Shown here: piece by piece, positions 57,748 to 64,000 of the stretch
Layout of the letters: each line of letters begins with the position of its first letter
How positions within the stretch are numbered: position 1 is the first letter of the stretch
Assembly: GCF_000226115.1 (NCBI RefSeq)
Contig: NC_016461.1
Span: 4,154,001-4,218,000 of the forward strand
From: Thermothielavioides terrestris NRRL 8126
Lineage: Eukaryota; Ascomycota; Sordariomycetes; Sordariales; Chaetomiaceae
Direction of reading: 5' to 3'
Length of the DNA stretch: 64,000 nt
Notes under the pieces: generated by a model
Database searches by the model: none
What the model saw: only the letters and a program-made list of their open reading frames with translations
Told to the model about the DNA's origin: nothing
Made by a program: the position numbers and the translations under genes

Positions 57748-58125
57748 TGTATTTTTGGCTGACAGAAAGAGAAGAAAAAAAAGAGAGAACGAAATATTAA
57801 GAAGGATGTCAGAGAGAACCAGCGAGAGAAGCGTGTCTCAAGCTGACCAAAATGGCGGGACAGTCTATTGTTGGAGAGGGGTAGCGAGGGTTGGTGTTGG
57901 CGAGTTGTTGGTGTGTCGGGCAGGGAAAAGGCCCACGTCGTCAATAAAACGCGAGAAAACGCGGGACCCAAGGAGAGAGACGCGCCGGTGCGCGACACGG
58001 CTTGGATAGTGGGGTCGAGCTTAATTGCCTCGATTGGTGCATAACTGCCTACCTATCCAGCTAACAGAGGTAGCATTCAGGGATATCTGTGCGAATTACG
58101 GATACTGTTACACATAACGCTGAGC
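57748..58125. other. mcm6 promoter region and esa1 3' end
   Basis: These 378 bp lie between the mcm6 start and the esa1 stop, both on the minus strand. It contains the ACGCG cluster described separately. Confidence 0.5.
57949..57984. promoter_or_regulatory. Cluster of three ACGCG (MCB-core) boxes upstream of mcm6
   Basis: ACGCG occurs at 57949-57953, 57959-57963 and 57980-57984, about 200-240 bp before the mcm6 ATG. ACGCG is the core bound by MBF-type factors that switch on replication genes at G1/S in yeasts. The spacings of 10 and 21 bp place the boxes on one face of the helix. Confidence 0.5.
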
Positions 58126-59725
58126 CTACCATCCCCATGTCCTGCTCGCCGCCGTAAAGACGGGTGGTTTCCACTGGATCCGGGAAGGATCAATGACGCG
58201 CCTCTGCTTGGCCCTTGACTTCTCGCGCTGCTGCACCAGCTTCTCCGGAATCACAATCTTGTGCTCGCCCTTGTGGTAGACCTGCATCTTCAGAGCCTGC
58301 AGCGTGTGCTCGACGTCTTGGGTTGTCATGGCGAGGTGTGACGCGATCCCTTCAATCGTGCACTTCTCCTCGCGCTCGCTGTACCCAAGCAGCAGGTCGA
58401 TGATGTTCTCGGACCAGTATTGCCGGTAGCTCAGCAGTCCCAGGTCCGAGAGCGGCTTCTCCGGCGACCCCAGCTTGCCCTCGATCTTGGACAGCTCGTA
58501 CGAGAACTGGATGAGCAATCGGCCGTACCCCTTCCGCTGGTACTGCGGCAGCGTGAGGATGCACGCCACGTTGTAGCCGTCCGCGCTCTCCTTCTCCTTG
58601 GAGAAGTAGCCGATGATATGCGACCCCTTTTCGTCCCGCGACGTCATGACGTAGAAGAGGAACGGGTCCACATCGTAGTAGAGCGTCTTGTGATCGAGGA
58701 ACATTTTGGAGAGCAGACACAGGTTCCGGCACCACGTCCGCTGCCGCCTGCCGTCGATCTCGAAGAACGACACGAAATCGTCCCGGTAGATTTCGTTCCC
58801 GGGAGGGTGCAGCAGCGTGCACTTCATGCGGTGCCGTTTGAATGACGTGAGGTCGGCGTAGTAGCTGAGGCAGAACTCGCAGATGTAGATGCAGTCCTCC
58901 TGGCTGAAGGCCTCCGGGTATGGAGAAAAGTACCACGGGAAAAGCACGTACCGCCCAAACTCCACCTTGGAGATGTTCCGGATGCGGGCGATCTCGGCTG
59001 GGTTCTGCGTCATAGAGCCCGACGTCCGCAGCTTCTCTATCTCCTGCTCTCGGCTGAACGGCTGGGTATGCTCCTTCTTGGCCGCGCTGGCCGGCGTCTC
59101 GTCCTCGTCCAGTTCCATCTCGTCGGGGCCGACATTGGGCGTGGCGCCAAGCTCCAGGCTCGCATTTGCCTTGTCTTCGCCATCTGGCTTGGTTTGCGAC
59201 TCGACAAACTCGGTCCAGGGGTGCGGCGTCTGGCCCTCTGACGCGACCGACTGCTCCCGCTTGCCGACCTTCTTCTGCGCCTTCTTAGACGGCTGCGACT
59301 TCTTAGACACCGGCGCCGTCTTCTTGCTCTTAGCGTCCTTCTGCTTGTCCTTCTCCGGGTTCGGCCACTCGACGTCCTGGTCGAAGTCGATCCTCGAGAT
59401 CGGGACCCATTCGTCCAACCGCTTGTTGAAGTTATCAAAATTGCAGTAGAACTGCCTCCCGCTCTTGGTTTCCTTGATGCTGAGGATTTCGGCACGCCGG
59501 AATTGTCCGTCTTTCAGGACGAGGGCTATGCACCCGACTCTGGAGTGGAGTTGCGTCAGCGAGAGCTGGTCGGGGGTATGGGTGAGTCGCATCGTCCGAC
59601 GCAGCCCTGCGCACGCGACGATGCGCGGGACCTACCTACTTGAGCGTGTCGGGCGTCGCCCGGCCCTTTTGCCTTGGCCCATCGGAGCCTACCTCGGCCT
59701 CGCCATTAGCGCCGTTATTGCCCAT
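58126..59725 (-). CDS. esa1: MYST histone acetyltransferase Esa1 (Tip60), NuA4 catalytic subunit
   Basis: Acetylates histone H4 and H2A in the NuA4 complex; essential in yeast. Two exons, 59725-59640 and 59539-58126, give 499 residues. The short first exon encodes MGNNGANGEAEVG and ends in TPDTLK, joining VGCIALVLKDGQFRRAEIL, the start of the tudor-knot/chromo-barrel domain (about residues 28-90). A Lys-rich linker follows. The MYST zinc finger, CEFCLSYYADLTSFKRH, is at about 249-269; the catalytic Cys lies in NVACILTLP (about 354), the acetyl-CoA loop in QYQRKGYGRLL, and the catalytic Glu in SPEKPLSDLG (about 385). The first exon was found by splicing logic (GTAGGT donor, CCAG acceptor) and ends in the family's usual TLKVGCIA junction. 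Confidence 0.96.
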
Positions 59726-60096
59726 GATAAATGTGATGGTGGTGATCCGGTTCTTGATGGATTTGACCTGTACTGTCCGACGGGATTTTATACGTCAGCT
59801 GGGAGAGGCGTGTTGGAGGGGCAAGTGTTGCCGACTTCACCTGTTCACCCCTGCAGTGCTGCGCTAAAAGTCGAGTGGGTCCAGAACCTTGATCCATGGT
59901 TCTGCACATGGAATTGGGCCAGGCAACCAACCGCTTCTGTGCAGCGGCCCCACTGTCACATGGCAGCCTGGCCTGCTGGGTTGTTCAGGTTTGCCCTTGC
60001 AGGTCATCCAGTCTCGAAATCTCATGCTTCAACCTTAATGACCACATAAACAATGCAAAAACTCCACCCGCAATGACCGCTGAGACATAGCCAACC
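59726..60096. promoter_or_regulatory. Divergent intergenic region, esa1 / rex4
   Basis: These 371 bp separate the two starts and must hold both promoters. I recognise no specific binding site. Confidence 0.4.
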
Positions 60097-61083
60097 ATGA
60101 CCGCCGAACTGTCGTCCAATTGGAAGAAGCTGCAAGCCAAGATCAAAGCCGAGTCAGCGTCAAAGCCATCGGCGCCCAAGAGAAAGGCTGCAGACGGCGA
60201 CAGCCTGGATGCCCCTCGGAAGAAGCTGAAAACGAACTCGGCTCCGCCATCAAAGCGAACTCCTAAAAATCCCGCTAAACCAAAGCCCTCTCAGCCAAAG
60301 AGCAAATCTCCCATGGGCAACACGCAGTCGTCCAAGATCGACTTGGTACCCCCGAAGCACGGCGTGTCCCCCTCGCTTGCCCTTTGGGCTGCCGACAACG
60401 ACATCTCTCCGGAATCCATAGCCGAAGCATACGGCCTCGGACTACGGTCCAACTCGCTGCTGTCCACGGACAACCCGGCCCGGCCCAACGAAGGGCTCGC
60501 GCCCAACGTGGAGGTAGGCAAGTACGTGGCCATCGACTGCGAGATGGTCGGGACCGGCGAGGGCGGGTACGACGATGCGCTCGCCCGCGTCAGCGTGGTG
60601 GACTTTCACGGGAGGCAGGTGTACGACTCGTACGTGCGGCCGCGGGAGCGCGTCACCGACTGGCGGACCCATGTCAGCGGCGTGGGGCCGAAGCACATGG
60701 CGAAGGCCAGGACGTTTGACGAGGTGCAGGGGCAGATTGCTGAGCTGTTGCGAGGGAGGATCATTGTCGGGCACGATGTCAAGCACGACCTGCGGGTTCT
60801 TGAGTTGGACCATCCCTCGCGGCAGATCCGGGACACGGCCAAGTTTGGAGGCTTCAGAAAGTACGGGAACGGGCCGAAACCGGCGCTGCGGGTGTTGGCA
60901 CGGGAGATCCTGGGTGTCGAGATCCAGACCGGACAGCACTCGAGCATAGAGGATGCGCGGGTTGCGATGCTGCTCTTCAGGAAACACAAGTCGGCGTTCG
61001 ACATGGAACACGCCAATCGGTACCCTGACGAAACGAGACCGAAGCCGAAGAAAACCAAGGGGAAAAAGACGAAGAGGCGCTGA
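60097..61083 (+). CDS. rex4: RNA exonuclease Rex4 (DEDDh family)
   Basis: A 3'-5' exonuclease implicated in pre-rRNA processing in the nucleolus. A single exon of 328 residues. The N-terminal 90 residues are Lys/Pro/Ser-rich and basic, with PKRKA and RKKLK as likely nuclear or nucleolar signals. The catalytic domain carries ExoI AIDCEMVGTG (about 146), ExoII GHDVKHDL (about 225) and ExoIII HSSIEDAR (about 281), giving the Asp, Glu, Asp, Asp and His of the DEDDh class. Between them, HVSGV and the RDTAKFG segment match Rex4/ISG20 relatives. The C-terminus is again a basic tail (KPKKTKGKK). The ATG at 60097 is the only one that fits; no introns are needed. Confidence 0.95.
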   Translation: MTAELSSNWKKLQAKIKAESASKPSAPKRKAADGDSLDAPRKKLKTNSAPPSKRTPKNPAKPKPSQPKSKSPMGNTQSSKIDLVPPKHGVSPSLALWAADNDISPESIAEAYGLGLRSNSLLSTDNPARPNEGLAPNVEVGKYVAIDCEMVGTGEGGYDDALARVSVVDFHGRQVYDSYVRPRERVTDWRTHVSGVGPKHMAKARTFDEVQGQIAELLRGRIIVGHDVKHDLRVLELDHPSRQIRDTAKFGGFRKYGNGPKPALRVLAREILGVEIQTGQHSSIEDARVAMLLFRKHKSAFDMEHANRYPDETRPKPKKTKGKKTKRR

Positions 61084-61240
61084 ACTAACACCTACGCTAT
61101 GCTACGCGATGCCATGCCGTGCCATTCAAGCCGATCTGCTCTTGCCCAATTGAAACTGGTCTCCATGTCCCCCCAAAACATGTCCTTCTCTGAGACACCC
61201 GCCTCATGTCCGCCATCCATTGATGCTCTCGCGCTCGCCC

Positions 61241-63123
61241 CTAGAGCGGGATGCCCTCCATCAGCTCCACGGCGCCCTCCCGTCCAACGGTGATGATGAC
61301 GTCTCCGAGGGTCTTGGTCACGAAACCCGCTTCACAATATGCGAAGTAATACTGGACGGCAATCTCGTCAGCCTCGACACATCACGACAGATGAGATGAA
61401 CGGGGTGCAACTCACCTCCCACTTCCTCCGAAATACTTCGACATCTTCCTGTCCCATGCCTGGATGCTGCTTCATCAAAGCCGGGCGGATCCGCTCGTCA
61501 AAGTTCGCCAAGAACTGCTCCCTCCACAGACGCAGGGTGCGGGCATAGTGGCCACCGATGTTCTCAACCTTCTCCACAATGAGCGTGCCCTTGGACTCGG
61601 TCGTGATGTGGTTCAGCAGCTGCGTGATGGAAGGCAGGTATCCGCCGGGGAAGATGTAGTGGTTGATAAAGCTGTTCCAAACCTGTCAGCTTCGGCGTCG
61701 TTGTGGGGGGTCACATTCTTGGGCCGTGAACTTACTCTTCTCTCCGCGAGTAGGCCGCGTGCCTGCCCTCGGGCATGGTGATGCACTGGAACACAGCGAT
61801 GCCCCCATCCCGCTTCAGCAGCTGGTGGACACGAGCAAAGTACGTACCGAGGAACTTCTCGCCCACCGCCTCCAGCATCTCGATCGACACGATCTTGTCG
61901 TAGGGCGTCTCCGGAACCGGCAGGGCGCGGTAGTCCATCAGCAGCACCTCGATCCGGTCGGCGAACCCCTCAGCGGCGATGCGCGCCTCGGCCAGCGCCT
62001 TCTGCTCCCGGGACAGCGTCAGCGTCGTCACGCGGCACCCGGTCTGGCGCACCGCCTCGATCGCAAACGAGCCCCAGCCCGTGCCGATCTCCAGCACGTG
62101 GTCGGTCGGCTTGATCCGGGCGCCGTCGATGAACCGCTGCAGCTTGGTCATTTGCGCCTGCTGCAGCGACTCCTCCTGACCCTCGCCGCGCACCTCCCTC
62201 CAGATCGGACAAGAGTACGTCATATCGGGCGACAGGAACGCGGCAAACATGTCGTTGCCGAGGTCGTAGTGCGCGGCGACGTTCAGCCGCGCGGTGGGCA
62301 GCGTGTTGGCGGCGCGCGCGAGGCCGGCGACCGCGCCGACCAGCGCCGACAGCGGCGTCGCGCCGTCGCCGAGGGCGTCCCGGTTCAGCACGAACAGCCG
62401 GAAGAAGGCGGCCAAGCCGTCGCCGCCGCCGCCGCCGCCACCGCGCCGCGGCTGGCCCCCCTCGCCGCCAGCCCTCGGCCCAGCTGCTGGCGCGTGAGCT
62501 CCTCGACTACAACCCTGGTGAGATAGGGGTTTACCACGGGCGTCTCCCGGATTGCCGCCCAGGGCGGTCTTTTCGGAGGTCGCGGGTTGGGCGTCGCCGA
62601 CGGGGTCGCCCTGCGCTTTCGGCATGGCGATGGCGCCATCGCTGCCGCCGTCGCGGTGCGCCACCACGACCTCGACCTCGCCGAGCATGTAGGCCTCGGC
62701 GAAGCCCATGTCGGCGAAGAGGGCCAGGCGGGTCCAGAAGGCCTCGCTGCGGACCGTCAGCTCCACGCGGGGCGGAGGGGGCGGGTTCCTCCGACCTGGA
62801 TACGCGGGGCGTTGGCTGTTCTTGTTGCTGCTGCTTTTGTGGTGGTTGCCATTGGCGGGGAGAGCAGCGGCGGTGCCGTTCGGCTTGGTGGTGGCACCGT
62901 TTGTGGGGGGCTGCTGCTGCTCGTCGTCTTGCTGGCCGAAGACGAGGCGCTCGCCGCCGCGTGGCTCGTCAATGATGACCAGCGTGCCGACGGCGATGGG
63001 TGCGAGCTGGGCTAGGACGGCGGACCTGGCCAGGGAGACGAGGGGGCCCCAGGTGAGGTTGCCAAGCTTGTTGCGCAGGAAAGCCGCGCCGCGGTAGACG
63101 GGTTGGGAGAGGAAGTTGGACAT
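61241..63123 (-). CDS. Cyclopropane-fatty-acyl-phospholipid synthase family methyltransferase
   Basis: An S-adenosylmethionine-dependent enzyme that adds a methylene group across double bonds of phospholipid acyl chains. Exons: 63123-61736, 61671-61416 and 61351-61241, giving 584 residues. The N-terminal third is variable, with a Gln/Asn/Pro-rich insert (about 65-120). The core starts with AAHYDLGNDMFAAFLSPDMTYSC, the family signature, then the SAM site VLEIGTGWGSFAIEAV (about 343), MDYRAL, SIEMLEAVGEKF and, across the first intron, FINHYIFPGGYLPS, which includes residues near the active site. The end YYFAYCEAGF contains the usual Tyr and Glu. A Gly run (about 215-230) precedes the core. It is convergent with rex4. 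The family is better known in bacteria, so the exact lipid product here is inferred. There is no signal peptide. Confidence 0.92.
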
Positions 63124-64000
63124 GGTTACAGCGGGCGATTTTGAGGTGGGAAGTTCATCTGAAGCGAGCTCGCTTCTCTGCTATCGGGCGGCGCGAATAA
63201 CTCAGAAATTTGGAACGGGGAGTGGAGAGTAGGATGGAGGAAGAAGAGAGGGCATCTGGAATTAGACGGAGATTCCTGGCCGCGGACAAGCTGCGGTGGG
63301 CGATTGTAGTGATATAGGACAGTAGGGTCCCTTTGGTGGCTGGAATTAGGGCTCTACGACAATGCAACGCACATTGATGGCAGAGGTGGAACAAGAGGGC
63401 TGTTACGAAGAGTTAATCAGAGCAATCTACAGCTGAAGGGATGAAAGAGAACAGGAGCATATCTCGGCGGGGTGCAGATCTGTGTGATAATAGTGCCACT
63501 TCACCACATGAACGGGGCTTCAACCCAGTTTTCCGGAAAGCATATGCAGTCCCGGAGCACTATTTGCAGTGCGGACACGTTCACAGTCAATGTCCGAGCA
63601 AGCACCGGGTCGAGCGGGCCTTTAGTTCGAGCTTGCATTGTAGTATTCAATGATGATTGGTGTTTAGATATGCAGTTAGGTCCGGTAGGGTTCCGGTAGC
63701 ATGCCATGCCCAGGGGGGGAAGTCTCCCGTGGAGCCTCTCTTGAAGTTAGCTTTTGATACATCTACACTATGCGATGGCAGAGCTTGTTTGCTCATTTTC
63801 TCGCCCATTGCTGTGCGAGGGAACCAAAACTAGGGCAAGGTAACCATGGGGTATATGATGCCGTGATGTCTTGACCATGGGCAACCTTGGTATTCACAGA
63901 GTATGCCTGGGGGTTTACCCTTGGAGCACCGGATAGCATGCGGCCTACCCCTGCGAGGAGGTGACGAGGTGACCAAAGAAGGAATAGTCTTGGACCGCCA
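63124..64000. other. Upstream region of the cyclopropane synthase gene, to the window edge
   Basis: In these 877 bp no gene is supported. It should include the promoter of the minus-strand gene starting at 63123. I recognise nothing in the last 500 bp. Confidence 0.5.

Overview
The window is nuclear DNA of a filamentous ascomycete. The introns are short (about 50-100 nt) with GT/AG ends and recognisable donors such as GTGCGT, GTAAGT and GTGAGT. Coding DNA is GC-rich and intergenic stretches are long. The gene set (a GNA-3-type G-alpha, a UVS-2/RAD18-type ligase, Nma111, a GH55 glucanase) fits a Sordariomycete, most likely Sordariales and perhaps Chaetomiaceae; the family-level guess is inference. 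I see 17 confident protein-coding genes, one doubtful small ORF, two short non-autonomous DNA transposons and no tRNA, rRNA or CRISPR locus.

Layout. 1-9 kb: glycogen phosphorylase and the G-alpha subunit GNA-3, both on the minus strand, in long gene-poor DNA. 12-21 kb: an F-box protein, then a divergent secreted pair, an M35-like metallopeptidase (minus) and a very large GH55 beta-1,3-glucanase (plus). 21-26 kb: gene-poor, with one small cysteine-containing secreted protein. 26-30 kb: the HtrA-like protease Nma111, with a possible mitochondrial N-terminal extension. 31-35 kb: a J-domain protein. 35.6-36.4 kb: a 735-bp hAT-type miniature transposon with an 8-bp target duplication. 37-42.7 kb: INCENP (minus) and RAD18 (plus), head to head. 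43.9-49 kb: the ESCRT protein Chm7 and the TRAPPIII subunit Trs85, separated by a second miniature element of mariner type. 51-54 kb: a secreted CE4 polysaccharide deacetylase with three tandem N-terminal modules. 54.7-63.1 kb: a compact block of MCM6, the MYST acetyltransferase Esa1, the exonuclease Rex4 and a cyclopropane-fatty-acid synthase.

The genes fall into three functional themes: nutrient sensing and storage (GNA-3, glycogen phosphorylase), chromosome maintenance (INCENP, RAD18, MCM6, Esa1), and cell-wall or extracellular polymer turnover (GH55, CE4 deacetylase, M35-like protease, small secreted protein). Nothing indicates a secondary-metabolite cluster. The intergenic DNA carries a recurring family of short words (TACTGTGTA, CTAGTGTA and their complements) that none of the genes explains.
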